A stretch of 44,720 nucleotides of DNA from Actinomycetota bacterium (lineage in GTDB: Bacteria; Actinomycetota; Thermoleophilia; Solirubrobacterales; Solirubrobacteraceae). Both the position numbers and the translations under genes were made by a program. Location of the stretch: the NCBI GenBank assembly GCA_005888335.1, contig VAWY01000067.1, forward strand, positions 1 through 44,720, written 5' to 3'. The notes under the pieces were generated by a model, which saw nothing but the letters and a program-made list of their open reading frames with translations, ran no database searches and was not told the DNA's origin. Of this stretch, positions 22,834 through 30,942 are shown one piece after another. The first letter of the stretch is position 1, and every line of letters starts with the position of its first letter.

Positions 22834-24273
22834 GTGCGCAGGGCAGGTGGGCTCGCCGTGGCATGTGCGCTCGCCCTCGTGGCGCCGGCCGGCGCGGCGG
22901 CACAGGGAGGCGCGATGCCGTTCAGCAATCCGGTTATCTCCGGGAACGTCGCAGACCCGTTGGTCGTGTGCGTCGACGGCGCGTACTGGGCGGCGGCGAC
23001 GAGCGGCCGCTGGGCGCCGGTGTTCCCGATCTTCCGCTCGAGCGATCTCGTGCGCTGGCGCCAGGTCGGAGCGGTCTTCTGGCGCCCGCCGGCCTGGGCG
23101 CGCGGCAACTTCTGGGCGCCGGGGCTCGCGGTGGACCGCGGGTTGTGGTCCGTCTACTACTCGGCCAGCCGCGCGCGCGGCAAGCCGTGCGTCGCGGTCG
23201 CCCAGGCGCGGCGCCCGACCGGACCGTGGGTCGATCGCGGCTTCGTGGTCTGCCAGACGGTGGGGTCGATCGATCCCGCAGCGGTCCGCGACGCGGCCGG
23301 GCGCCGCTATCTGGTCTGGAAGCGGATGGGGGCGGGCAGCGGGATCTACGGCGCGCGGCTGTCGCCCTCGGGGCGCCGTCTGATCTCGCGCCCGGTCCGG
23401 CTCGTCGTCCCCAATGCGGAGTGGGAGGAGGGCGTCACCGAGGGCCCGGACATCGTGCGCCATGGCGACCGCTACGTGCTCGTCTACTCCGGCGGGCACT
23501 GCTGCCGGCCGCCGTGCACCTACGCGGTCGGCGTCGCGCGCGCCAAACAGGTCCTCGGGCCCTACGTCAAGGACCCCGCCAACCCGGTGTTCAGCGGCGG
23601 CAACGGCTGGAAGTGCCCGGGCCACGGCACGCTCGTGCACGCGCCGGGCGGGGGACTGAGCTTCTTGCACCATGCCTACCGCGACGACGACCAGCTCGAC
23701 GTCCACCGTCAGGCGCTGCTCGACCCCGTCGGGTGGGACGCGAGCGGGTGGCCGGTCTTCGGCGAGGCCGGGGCGCCGATCGGCGCCGGCGCGCCCGAGG
23801 ACGACCTTCGGCTCGACGAGCGCTTCGCCGGGGCGGCGCTCGATCCGGCCTGGCAGTGGCCCTACGACGGGCCGCCCTCGGTCCGCCTGCGCCGCGGCGT
23901 CCTGCGCATCGCGCGCGGCGCGGTGAGCCGGGCGTGGACGCCGCGCGACTTCACGGTCCAGGTGGGGGTGGCGGGCGCCGGCCGGCTCGCGGTCCTGCTC
24001 ACCGGCGGACGGTCGATCGCCGTGCGCTGCTGCGCGGCGGGCATGGCGGTGCTCGTGGCCGACGGTCGGGTCGTGGCGCGGCAGCCGCTGCCCGCCGTCG
24101 GTGGGCTGCGGCTCAACGTGCGCGCCGGCGGCGCGGTCGCCGCCTACGCGAGCCGCCCGCGCGGCCGCTGGCGGCGCGTCGGCGTCCCGGTCCTCGCGCC
24201 CCCGGGGAGCGCGGTAGACCGCGTCGCGCTCGGGCCGGGGGCGTTCAGCGGAGTCAGCCTGCGGCCGCTGTAG
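22834..24273 (+). CDS. secreted GH43-like glycoside hydrolase
   Basis: 479 residues from GTG 22834. Signal peptide ends about AGAAAQG (residue 26). Residues 30-310 form a five-bladed propeller of the GH43/GH117 type: NPVISGNVADPLVVCVDGAY (first Asp), SIDPAAVRDAAGRRYLVWK (second Asp), TEGPDIVRHGDRYVLVYSGG (Glu), then GWKCPGHGTLVHAPGGG. The residues sit in the GH43 Asp-Asp-Glu order. The C-terminal 150 residues form a beta-sandwich accessory domain. It probably cleaves arabinan/xylan-like side chains outside the cell. Divergent from the GT39-like gene with only 18 bp between starts. Confidence 0.83.
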   Translation: MRRAGGLAVACALALVAPAGAAAQGGAMPFSNPVISGNVADPLVVCVDGAYWAAATSGRWAPVFPIFRSSDLVRWRQVGAVFWRPPAWARGNFWAPGLAVDRGLWSVYYSASRARGKPCVAVAQARRPTGPWVDRGFVVCQTVGSIDPAAVRDAAGRRYLVWKRMGAGSGIYGARLSPSGRRLISRPVRLVVPNAEWEEGVTEGPDIVRHGDRYVLVYSGGHCCRPPCTYAVGVARAKQVLGPYVKDPANPVFSGGNGWKCPGHGTLVHAPGGGLSFLHHAYRDDDQLDVHRQALLDPVGWDASGWPVFGEAGAPIGAGAPEDDLRLDERFAGAALDPAWQWPYDGPPSVRLRRGVLRIARGAVSRAWTPRDFTVQVGVAGAGRLAVLLTGGRSIAVRCCAAGMAVLVADGRVVARQPLPAVGGLRLNVRAGGAVAAYASRPRGRWRRVGVPVLAPPGSAVDRVALGPGAFSGVSLRPL

Positions 24274-24282
24274 GGCGGTCGC

Positions 24283-24966
24283 CTACGCGGTCTCGCCCTC
24301 GCCCCCGTTGTGCGAGCCGAGCGGGGCGGGCTGGCGGCCCTCGCGGCGGCCGGCGAGGTCGGCGGGGGCGGGCTCGGCGCCCGGCGCCGGGACCTCGGCC
24401 GTCACCCGCTCGGGCGTGACGTGGACCTCGGCCGAGCGTGGCTTGGTGCGCCGCCCGGCGGGCTTGCGCTGCCTCGCGGGCGTGTCGGTGCGGGTGGGCG
24501 CCGGCGTGTTGGGCAGGTGCAGGAGGTTCTCGACGCGCTTGACCTCGGGAACCGCCTTGGCCTCGCCCTCGAGGCGCTTGATCTCCTCGGGCGTGCGCAC
24601 CTCGCCGCGCAGCCAGACGACGCCGCCGACCACGTTGACGTCGATGTGGCCCTTGGGGACCGTCGGGTCGCGGAACAGCTCGGTCTCGACCTTGCGCGCG
24701 ATCGTCACGTCGTCGAGGGCCTTCGGCGCCGTCGTGCGCTGGCGGTCCGGGCGCCTCGTGGTGGCGCGGCGCTTGGGCGACTCCTTGGCCGCCGCCGGGC
24801 TACGGCGCGCGGAGGCGCTCGGGCGCACGACGTCCGGCTTGCGGGTCTTCGGCGCCGGCGGTTCCTGCCGGCCGCCGGCGAGCCGGTCGAGCAGGCCGGC
24901 CCAGGTGCGCAGCAGCGAGGCGCTCTGGCGGGCGAGCCCGCGGTACGGGGTGGTGAGGTTGGGCAT
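24283..24966 (-). CDS. BON-domain protein with low-complexity flanks
   Basis: 227 residues from ATG 24966. The BON domain is at residues about 85-150: DVTIARKVETELFRDPTVPK, GHIDVNVVGGVVWLRGEVRT, then EIKRLEGEAKAVPEVKRVEN. BON domains bind membranes or lipids. The N-terminal third is Lys/Arg/Pro-rich, and the C-terminal third is charged and Pro-rich (disordered). No signal peptide is obvious. Convergent with the GH43 gene, only 9 bp apart. Confidence 0.83.
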   Translation of the reverse strand: MPNLTTPYRGLARQSASLLRTWAGLLDRLAGGRQEPPAPKTRKPDVVRPSASARRSPAAAKESPKRRATTRRPDRQRTTAPKALDDVTIARKVETELFRDPTVPKGHIDVNVVGGVVWLRGEVRTPEEIKRLEGEAKAVPEVKRVENLLHLPNTPAPTRTDTPARQRKPAGRRTKPRSAEVHVTPERVTAEVPAPGAEPAPADLAGRREGRQPAPLGSHNGGEGETA

Positions 24967-25020
24967 GGTCGTCCGCCTGCCCGGCGGGCCGCGCGGACAA
25001 ACGGGGTAGATTCGCGCCCG

Positions 25021-25878
25021 ATGACCGGCGTCGAGTTCGGCGTGTTCGTGGTCCCGGACGCGTCCGGGCGCGAGGCGGTCGTCGGCCAGGTGGAGCGCGC
25101 CGACCGCGCCGGGCTGGACCTCGTCGGCATCCAGGACCACCCGTATCAGCGGCGCTTTCTGGAGACGTTCTCGCTGCTGGCCTTCCTCGCCGCACGGACG
25201 TCGCGCATCCGGCTGTTCCCGGACGTCGCCAACCTGCCGCTGCGCCGGCCGGCCGTGCTCGCCAAGGCGGCGGCGACGATCGACCTGCTCAGCGGCGGGC
25301 GGTTCGAGCTGGGGCTCGGCGCCGGCGCGTTCTGGGAGGCGATCGGCGCGCTGGGCGGGCCGGTGCGCTCGCCCGGCGAGTCGGTGGAGGCGCTCGAGGA
25401 GGCGATCGCGGTCATCCGCGCGATGTGGAGCAGCGAGCGCTCGGTGTCGCTCGACGGCCGCTTCTACTCGCTTGCCGGCGCGAACACGGGCCCGGCTCCC
25501 GCCCACGACATCGGCATCTGGCTGGGGGCCTACGGACCGCGGATGGTACGTCTGACCGGGCGGCTGGCCGACGGCTGGATCCCGAGCCTGCCCCGCATGC
25601 CGCTCGCCGACGTCCCCGCGCGGCAGGAGGCGATCGACGAGGCGGCACGGCGGGCCGGGCGCGACCCGGCTCAGGTCCGGCGCGTGGCCAACGTCAGCCC
25701 CGGCAACGGCTTCCTCGACGGGCCGGTGGAGGAGCAGGTCGAGCAGCTGGTCGGCCTCGTGCGCGAGCTGCGCTTCGAGGCGTTCGTCTTCCCGCTCGGC
25801 GAGGACCCGGCGCGCGACATCGAGCGGCTCGCCGGCGAGGTCGCGCCCGGCGTGCGATCGGCGCTCGGGCAGTCGTGA
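25021..25878 (+). CDS. LLM class flavin-dependent oxidoreductase
   Basis: 285 residues from ATG 25021. A luciferase-like TIM barrel: EFGVFVVPDASGREAVVGQV, GLDLVGIQDHPYQRRFLETF, RIRLFPDVANLPLRRPAVLA, DLLSGGRFELGLGAGAFWEA, and the typical SVEALEEAIAVIRAMW. In Actinobacteria such enzymes use FMN or coenzyme F420; which one cannot be decided here. The next gene starts inside its stop (GTGA), indicating an operon with an alpha/beta hydrolase. Confidence 0.87.
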   Translation: MTGVEFGVFVVPDASGREAVVGQVERADRAGLDLVGIQDHPYQRRFLETFSLLAFLAARTSRIRLFPDVANLPLRRPAVLAKAAATIDLLSGGRFELGLGAGAFWEAIGALGGPVRSPGESVEALEEAIAVIRAMWSSERSVSLDGRFYSLAGANTGPAPAHDIGIWLGAYGPRMVRLTGRLADGWIPSLPRMPLADVPARQEAIDEAARRAGRDPAQVRRVANVSPGNGFLDGPVEEQVEQLVGLVRELRFEAFVFPLGEDPARDIERLAGEVAPGVRSALGQS

Positions 25879-26675
25879 AGTCGGCCGCCGGCCTGGCCTA
25901 CCGCGAGTCCGGGCCGGCGGACGGGCCGGTGGCGCTGCTCGTGCACGGCTACCCCGAGTCGTCGTGGATGTGGGCGCCGCTGCTCGACGCGCTCGCGGAT
26001 GCGGGCTGGCGCGGCGTGGCGCCCGACCTGGCCGGCTACGGCGACTCGCCGCCGGCGCCGCCCGGGACGTGGCAGCGGCACGTCGAGTCGCTCGAGCGCT
26101 TCGTGGCCGAGCTCGGGCTCGCGCCGGTGGCGCTCGTCGTCCACGACTGGGGCGGGCTGATCGGCCTGCGCTGGGCGTGCGACCACCCAGGCGCGGCACG
26201 CGCGCTCGTCATCAGCGACACCGGCTTCTTCCCCGACGGCCGCTGGCACGGGCTCGCCGACGCGTTGCGCACGCCGGGGACCGGCGAGGAGTTCGTCGAC
26301 GGCATGACGCGCGAGGGCTTCGCCGCGGGGCTGCGTGCGATGGCGACGGGGATGGACGACACCGCGCTGGACGAGTACTTCAAGGCGTTCGGCGACGAGC
26401 CGCGCCGTCGCGGCCAGCTCGAGCTCTACCGGTCGGGCGAGTTCGCCGAGCTGGCGGCCTACGAGGGCCGCCTCGCGGCGCTCGGGGTGCCCGCGTTGAT
26501 CTTGTGGGGCTCCGAGGATCCGTTCGCGCCGGTCGCGGGCGCGCACCGCTTCGCCAAGGAGCTGCCCGGCGCCGAGCTCGTCGTCCTCGACGGCGTGGGG
26601 CACTTCGTCTTCGACGACGCGCCGCGGGCGGCGAACGACGCCGTCGTGAAGTTCCTGCGGCGGCTGGACGCCTGA
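25875..26675 (+). CDS. alpha/beta hydrolase, haloalkane dehalogenase/epoxide hydrolase-like
   Basis: 266 residues from GTG 25875, overlapping the previous TGA. HGYPESSWMW is the HGxP oxyanion loop. The nucleophile elbow VHDWGG has Asp instead of Ser, as in haloalkane dehalogenases and epoxide hydrolases. The catalytic acid may be in WGSEDPFAP, and the base His is in DGVGHFVFDD. The cap domain lies between (GFFPDGRWHGLADALRTPG). Reaction type inferred: hydrolytic opening of an epoxide or C-halogen bond. It is coupled to the flavin oxidoreductase. Confidence 0.85.
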   Translation: MKSAAGLAYRESGPADGPVALLVHGYPESSWMWAPLLDALADAGWRGVAPDLAGYGDSPPAPPGTWQRHVESLERFVAELGLAPVALVVHDWGGLIGLRWACDHPGAARALVISDTGFFPDGRWHGLADALRTPGTGEEFVDGMTREGFAAGLRAMATGMDDTALDEYFKAFGDEPRRRGQLELYRSGEFAELAAYEGRLAALGVPALILWGSEDPFAPVAGAHRFAKELPGAELVVLDGVGHFVFDDAPRAANDAVVKFLRRLDA

Positions 26676-26701
26676 GCGGCGCAGGCGGGTAAGCCACGCG
26701 C

Positions 26702-26854
26702 ATGAGGTTCGCAGTGCTCGCCCTCGGAGCGGCGCTCGTCCTCGGAGTGGCGCTCGCCGCCGAGGCGATCTTCGACAGCCGCGTGGCGGGCGGCATCGCG
26801 TTCGCGACGATGTTCGTCGCGCTGGTCTCGGCGCGCCTCGCGCCGCACGACTGA
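26702..26854 (+). CDS. small membrane protein (50 aa), unknown
   Basis: ATG 26702 to TGA 26852-26854. Two hydrophobic helices (FAVLALGAALVLGVALAAEA, then VAGGIAFATMFVALVSARLA) joined by FDSR, giving a hairpin topology. It follows the hydrolase gene by 26 bp in the same direction and may be the last gene of that operon. No family recognised. Confidence 0.5.
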   Translation: MRFAVLALGAALVLGVALAAEAIFDSRVAGGIAFATMFVALVSARLAPHD

Positions 26855-26863
26855 CGTTCGCTC

Positions 26864-26953
26864 TGAGCGCCGGGGGGTAAACCGACCTGCAGTTGGTGCA
26901 GCGAGTCGGGGGGAATCGCTGCGCGTCGCAACCCGGACGACCACCCATGGCAG
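26864..26953 (+). promoter_or_regulatory. candidate c-di-AMP riboswitch (ydaO-yuaA type)
   Basis: The leader of the RTX gene carries blocks resembling the ydaO class in order: GAGCGCCGGGGGGTAAACC (26865-26883), a stem CCGAC/GTCGG, GGGGGGAATCG (26908-26918, compare GGGGTGAATC), and AACCCGGACGACCACCC (26930-26946), ending just before the ribosome binding site GGGAGG (26953-26958). In Actinobacteria this class often controls cell-wall and secreted proteins. The match is by eye, so the assignment is tentative. Confidence 0.5.
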
Positions 26954-26965
26954 GGAGGTGCGCTC

Positions 26966-27940
26966 GTGCATGCCTTCAAGCGGGCCGTCGCGCCCGTGCT
27001 CACCTTCGCGCTCGCGCTGGCGATCGAGCCGGCGCTTGCGGGATCCAGCGAGACCGGATCAGGCGGGGCGGACCGCCTGGTCGGCGGCAACGGCCCAGAC
27101 CAGATCGAGGCCCTCGGCGGCAATGACGTGGTCCGCTCGCTCGCCGGCGAGGACCGCGTCAACGCCGGGACCGGCAACGACACGGTCGACGGCGGCGCCG
27201 ACGCTGACAGCATCGACGGCGGCGACGGCGACGACCGCCTCCAGGGCGGGCCGGGCAACGACCGGATCGTCGAGGAGCGCTTCGGCGACGACCGCATCTG
27301 GGGCGGCGAGGGCGACGACCTCATCAAGGCCAACCGCGGCAACGACCAGATCTGGGGCGGACCGGGCAACGACACCATCTACGGCGGCCCGGGCAAGAAC
27401 GTCGTCGACTGCGGGGACGGCGACGACGTCCTGTACTACCAGCGCGCCGGCACCGCGCGGCGATCGACCGGCTGCGAGCGCAAGGTTCGGGAGGACTCGA
27501 CGATCCAGGGGCGCGTGTGCGGCCAGGGCGGCACCGACGACGCCGACGCGCTGCGCGGCACCTCGAGCGGCGACGTCTGCCGAGCGGGCGGGGGCAACGA
27601 CGACATCGAGGGCGCCGGGGGCAGCGACCGCATGTTCGGCGAGGACGGCAACGACCGCGTCTTCGGCCGCTTCGGCAACGACGTGATGTACGGCGGCACG
27701 GGCGACGACGAGCTCCAGGGCGGCCGAGGCGCCGACCGCATCTTCGGCGGCGAGGGCGCCGACCACCTCGTCGGCGGCTACGGACGCGACCGCCTCGTGG
27801 GCGGCCCCGGCGACGACCGGCTCGAGCCCGGATGGGGCGAGCACGGCGAGATCGTCGACTGCGGCCCCGGCAAGGACCTCGCGGTCATCGGCCCCGGGGA
27901 CCGGACGCGCGGCTGCGAGGGGGTGCGCCGGGGCGGTTAG
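26966..27940 (+). CDS. secreted RTX/hemolysin-type calcium-binding repeat protein
   Basis: 324 residues from GTG 26966, with GGGAGG 7 nt upstream. Signal peptide to about residue 25 (PALAGSS). It is then built of nonapeptide-type RTX repeats GGxGxDxLx, for example LQGGPGNDRIVEERFGDD and MFGEDGNDRVFGRFGNDV. They form two blocks separated by a Cys-containing spacer (VDCGDGDDVLYY, RRSTGCERKVREDST), and a second Cys pair lies near the end. Parallel beta-rolls of this kind bind Ca2+ outside the cell. There is no toxin or protease domain, so the role is structural or unknown. Confidence 0.88.
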   Translation: MHAFKRAVAPVLTFALALAIEPALAGSSETGSGGADRLVGGNGPDQIEALGGNDVVRSLAGEDRVNAGTGNDTVDGGADADSIDGGDGDDRLQGGPGNDRIVEERFGDDRIWGGEGDDLIKANRGNDQIWGGPGNDTIYGGPGKNVVDCGDGDDVLYYQRAGTARRSTGCERKVREDSTIQGRVCGQGGTDDADALRGTSSGDVCRAGGGNDDIEGAGGSDRMFGEDGNDRVFGRFGNDVMYGGTGDDELQGGRGADRIFGGEGADHLVGGYGRDRLVGGPGDDRLEPGWGEHGEIVDCGPGKDLAVIGPGDRTRGCEGVRRGG

Positions 27941-27944
27941 CCAG

Positions 27945-28017
27945 CACCGCTACCGGGATTCGAACCCGGGTTTCCGCCGTGAGAGGGCGGCGTCCTAGTC
28001 CCCTAGACGATAGCGGC
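27945..28017 (-). tRNA. tRNA-Glu (anticodon CUC)
   Basis: 73 nt on the minus strand. Acceptor GCCGCTA (28011-28017) pairs with TAGCGGT (27946-27952), with one G-U; discriminator G. The anticodon arm CCGCC-CTCTCAC-GGCGG gives CTC. T-arm CCGGG-TTCGAAT-CCCGG. Its 3' end is 4 bp from the RTX gene stop (convergent). Confidence 0.93.
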
Positions 28018-28134
28018 GTGCAGGCGCTCCGAGCGGTCGCCCGGGCGCGCGGGTCAGGGTAGCGCAAGGGGCCCATCCGTCCGAAAGGCGGCGTACGCCC
28101 AGCGAGGATCGCTCGATAAAGTGTCTGGCCGCCC

Positions 28135-28217
28135 GCGGATGTGGTGGAACGGTAGACACGCGGTCTTCAGGTGGCCGTGGGCAACAGCCCGTGGAGGTTC
28201 GAATCCTCTCATCCGCA
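28135..28217 (+). tRNA. tRNA-Leu (anticodon CAG)
   Basis: 83 nt. Acceptor GCGGATG (28135-28141) pairs with CATCCGC (28210-28216), discriminator A. Anticodon stem CGGTC/GGCCG with loop TTCAGGT gives CAG. The class II variable arm is GGGC-AACA-GCCC. Third tRNA-Leu in this window. Confidence 0.93.
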
Positions 28218-28257
28218 TGACGTTCGACTGGCCGCCCACCGGGCGGCCTTCGTCGTC

Positions 28258-28644
28258 CTAGGAGCGGGACTCGGCGCGGCGCAGCGCCACCGGGAGGGGC
28301 TCGGCGCCGATGAGGCGCTCGAAGCGGCCGACGAGCGCCCAGACGGCGCGCAGCCGGACTGCTGCGCGGTGGTCGACGGGCTGCACGCGCGTCTCGCTGA
28401 CGAGCACCGAGCGGCCGTCGCCCGTCTCCTCGACCCGGTGAGCGAACAGCACGCGGACGGTTCCGGCTCGCGCCAGCCCGGCGAACTTCTCGGGGCCGGC
28501 GAGGCGGCGCGCGATCGTCCAGACGCGACCGCAGAGGCCCGGGACGAGGTGGTGGTCACCCTCGTCGACGACGGTGAACGGGTAGCGGCGAAACAGCTCG
28601 GCGAGGGTGGCGCTCGCCGGCGTGCCGGGAAGGCGCCAACGCAC
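28258..28644 (-). CDS. SRPBCC-like hypothetical protein
   Basis: At least 128 residues to the stop at 28258. Pattern: RRYPFTVVDEGDHHLVPGLC, RVWTIARRLAGPEKFAGLA, VLFAHRVEETGDGRSVLVSE, then TRVQPVDHRAAVRLRAVWAL. This resembles START/SRPBCC-fold proteins of Actinobacteria in which a GLVGRFW-type segment precedes SxETR. The start is uncertain: GTG 28644 is given, but homology-like sequence continues about 10 residues upstream to a possible CTG at 28674. Ligand unknown. Confidence 0.6.
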   Translation of the reverse strand: MRWRLPGTPASATLAELFRRYPFTVVDEGDHHLVPGLCGRVWTIARRLAGPEKFAGLARAGTVRVLFAHRVEETGDGRSVLVSETRVQPVDHRAAVRLRAVWALVGRFERLIGAEPLPVALRRAESRS

Positions 28645-28719
28645 GACGCGCCCGAGCAGGCGCGTGTCGGCCAGGCGGACCTTAACGCGCGCTAGGCATG
28701 GCGGGGTAGCGTCGCGCGG

Positions 28720-29556
28720 GTGCGTCGCGACCCAAGGACCGCCCTGCTCGGCGCTGCCGCCTGCCTGGCCGGCGTCGTGGCGACCGGGCTGGCAGCCAAG
28801 CTCTGGCCGGCCGCCCAGGCGCGCGACGCCGACGCCCTCGCCGGGATCGTCACGCTCGACCGCGGCGGCTTGTCGCTGCTCGCCGAAGGCCTGGTCCATC
28901 TCGCCGACCCGCGCCCGTACGCCGTGTTCGGGGCCGGGCTGGTCGCGATCGCGCTCCTGCGCGGCCGCTACCGGCTCGCGCTCATGCTGCCGGTCGTCCT
29001 GCTCGCCGCGCCGCTGACCAGCGAGGTGCTCAAGCCGCTGCTCGCCGCGCCGCGCCCCGACGGCTGGCTGGAGGACAAGATCGGCGTGGCGTCGTGGCCG
29101 AGCGGGCACGCGACCGCCGCGCTCACCCTCGCGCTGTGCGCGGTCCTGGTCGCTCCACGCCGCCTGCGCCCCGCCGCCGCCGTGCTCGGGGCGCTGCTCG
29201 CGGTCGCGGTCGCCTACGCGATCCTCATCCTCGCCTGGCACTTCCCGAGCGACGTCCTCGGCGGGTTCCTCCTCGCGACGATGTGGGTGCTGCTGCTCGT
29301 CGCCGCGCTGCTGGCCGCCGAGCGCCGGCGACCGGAGGCGCCGCCCGCCGCGGCCCACTCGGGCCCGCCGGTGCTCTGGCCGATCGAGCTCGCGGGCGGC
29401 GCGGCGCTCGCCGTGCTGGCGGCCATCGCCCTCGCGCGGCCCGACGACGTCGGCACGTACGCCGCCGAGCACACGACCGGCGTGGCGATGCTGGCGGTCA
29501 TCGCCGCGCTCGGCCTCGCCCTCGCCGGCGGGGTCGCCCGGACGCTGCGTCGCTAG
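28720..29556 (+). CDS. PAP2-family membrane phosphatase
   Basis: 278 residues from GTG 28720. It has about eight hydrophobic helices with the three-part phosphatase signature: KPLLAAPRP (Lys and Arg), WPSGHATAAL (Ser-Gly-His), and WHFPSDVLGG (His with Asp). PAP2 enzymes remove phosphate from lipid substrates such as phosphatidate or undecaprenyl pyrophosphate at the outer face of the membrane. The C-terminal 100 residues add helices beyond the core. Convergent, overlapping the CobT-like gene stop by 4 nt. Confidence 0.85.
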   Translation: MRRDPRTALLGAAACLAGVVATGLAAKLWPAAQARDADALAGIVTLDRGGLSLLAEGLVHLADPRPYAVFGAGLVAIALLRGRYRLALMLPVVLLAAPLTSEVLKPLLAAPRPDGWLEDKIGVASWPSGHATAALTLALCAVLVAPRRLRPAAAVLGALLAVAVAYAILILAWHFPSDVLGGFLLATMWVLLLVAALLAAERRRPEAPPAAAHSGPPVLWPIELAGGAALAVLAAIALARPDDVGTYAAEHTTGVAMLAVIAALGLALAGGVARTLRR

Positions 29557-30131
29557 CGGACGACTGACAGCGCGGCGAGCACGTCGTCGCCGCCCGCCAA
29601 CCCGAGCACGCGCGCGCGCAGGTCCGGCTCGACCTCGAGGGCGACAGCCGCCGCGGCTGCGGCGGCCGCTCCCTGGCAGACGTAGCCCAGGCCGCGCTCG
29701 CCGGCACCGAGGGCGAGCCCGGTCAGGACCGTGAGCTCGCCGCCACCGAGGCGCCGCAGCGCGCCGAGCGGCCCCCGGATCTCAGGGTCGGGCGCGTCGC
29801 CCGTCAGCCATGCGGCGAGCGCGCCGGCGCCGGCGTCCGAGACGCCCGCGATGACGTTGATCCCGTCGCGCGCCGCTGCGGCCGCGAGCTCGCGCCCCGC
29901 GTCCACCCCGGCGGCGACCTCAGGCGTGGTGAGCGTCGCCCCCGCCCGCGGCCCGGCCGCGGCGAGGACCACGTCGGCGCCCGCGACCGGCGACCCCGCC
30001 GCGCCACCGACAACCACGACCCGCGCGCGCAGCCGCGCACACTCGTCGCCGCTCACGCCCGCGAGCCAGCCGGCCAGCCGCGAGCCGCCCCGCGCCCGCA
30101 CGGCCGCCGCCGCACGCTCGTCGAACGGCAC
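29553..30131 (-). CDS. shortened CobT-like protein (nicotinate-nucleotide:DMB phosphoribosyltransferase homologue)
   Basis: 192 residues from GTG 30131; a CTG at 30164 overlapping the adenosyltransferase stop would give 203. By eye it aligns with the middle of CobT: RELAAAAARDGINVIAGVSD, ALAAWLTG, PLGALRRLGGGELTVLTGLA and LGAGERGLGYVCQGAAAAAA. CobT is normally near 350 residues. Here most of the N-terminal third and about 130 C-terminal residues, which hold the catalytic Glu, are missing, and the GE(L/M)G motif reads SDAG. It is probably not an active transferase, but may bind a base or nucleotide or act as a regulator. It is in an operon with the PduO-type gene and next to the B12 transport operon. 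Confidence 0.6.
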   Translation of the reverse strand: MPFDERAAAAVRARGGSRLAGWLAGVSGDECARLRARVVVVGGAAGSPVAGADVVLAAAGPRAGATLTTPEVAAGVDAGRELAAAAARDGINVIAGVSDAGAGALAAWLTGDAPDPEIRGPLGALRRLGGGELTVLTGLALGAGERGLGYVCQGAAAAAAAAVALEVEPDLRARVLGLAGGDDVLAALSVVR

Positions 30132-30160
30132 GATCGGGATGGGCGGACGGCGTGTGGGTT

Positions 30161-30715
30161 TCAGTGCTGCCCGGGCTGCCAGAGCGGCTCGTCGCCGGCG
30201 TTCGCCGCCCGGCTGAGGATGAAGAGCAGGTCCGACAGGCGGTTGAGGTAGCGCACGACCTCGGGGTTGGCGTCCTCGACGAGCAGCGCCCGCCGCTCCG
30301 CGCGCCGGCACACCGTGCGGCACACGTGCAGGTGGGCGGCGGCCACGCTCCCGCCCGGCAGCACGAACGACTTCAGCGGCTCGAGCTTCGCGTTCACCGT
30401 GTCGCACGCCTCCTCGAGCCACTTGACGTACTCGCCGCCCACCCGCAGCCGCGGGCGCTCCTCGTCGCGCCCGGGCGGGACGGCCAGGTCGGCGCCGACG
30501 TCGAACAGGTCGTTCTGCACGCGGCGCAGCCACCCCGCGTGCTGCTCGGCCAGCCCGCCGGCCGCGAGCGCGAGGCCGATCTGCGCGTTGAGCTCGTCGA
30601 CGTCTCCGTACGCCTCGATGCGCGGATGCGTCTTCGGGACGCGGCTCATGTCGCCGAGATGGGTCTCGCCGCCGTCGCCCAGGCGCGTGTAGATGCGGGT
30701 CAGGTTGACGGTCAC
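30161..30715 (-). CDS. PduO-type ATP:cob(I)alamin adenosyltransferase
   Basis: 184 residues from GTG 30715, normal for the family. N-terminal IYTRLGDGGETHLGDMSRVP matches the ATP-binding TRxGDxG loop. YGDVDELNAQIGLALA, FDVGADLAVPPGRDEERPRL and CRTVCRRAERRALLVEDANP with RYLNRLSDLLFILSR are all hallmark blocks. The enzyme transfers the adenosyl group of ATP to cob(I)alamin, making coenzyme B12 in the cytosol. Divergent from the riboswitch-led import operon with 26 bp between its start and the aptamer, so the promoters must overlap. Confidence 0.93.
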   Translation of the reverse strand: MTVNLTRIYTRLGDGGETHLGDMSRVPKTHPRIEAYGDVDELNAQIGLALAAGGLAEQHAGWLRRVQNDLFDVGADLAVPPGRDEERPRLRVGGEYVKWLEEACDTVNAKLEPLKSFVLPGGSVAAAHLHVCRTVCRRAERRALLVEDANPEVVRYLNRLSDLLFILSRAANAGDEPLWQPGQH

Positions 30716-30741
30716 CCGCAGTAGGATGCCAGCCCGTCCAG

Positions 30742-30901
30742 GGTCGGTGGCCCAGGGAAGGCCGGTGAGAGCCCGGCGCGGACCCGCCACTGTGACCGGG
30801 GATGTCTGCCGCTTCCGCCTCGAGCGGAGCCACTGGGCGAGCCGATCGCCCGGGAAGGCGCGGCGGGTCGATCCCGGAAGCCAGGAGACCTGCCTCCGAC
30901 C
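30742..30901 (+). ncRNA. cobalamin riboswitch (AdoCbl class)
   Basis: P1 stem GGTCGG (30742-30747) with CCGACC (30896-30901). Inside are the conserved GGGAAGGCCGGTGAGAGCCC, then GCGCGGACCCGCCACTGTGA, and the B12 box AGCCAGGAGACCTGCC (30879-30894). Order and spacing match the family. Downstream, CCAGCCCT (30911-30918) could pair with GGAGAAGGGG (30922-30931) near the first start codon, suggesting translational control. It should turn the import operon off when B12 is plentiful. Confidence 0.93.
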
Positions 30902-30942
30902 GCCAGGCCACCAGCCCTCGCGGAGAAGGGGTGCCTCAGCTC

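Noticed and set aside
26966..27940. Possible toxin (hemolysin)
   Set aside because: Only beta-roll repeats and a signal peptide; no acylation site, pore-forming or protease domain, and no RTX type I exporter nearby.
29553..30131. Calling this gene a complete CobT
   Set aside because: Too short by about 150 residues and lacking the C-terminal catalytic part, so only CobT-like is supported.
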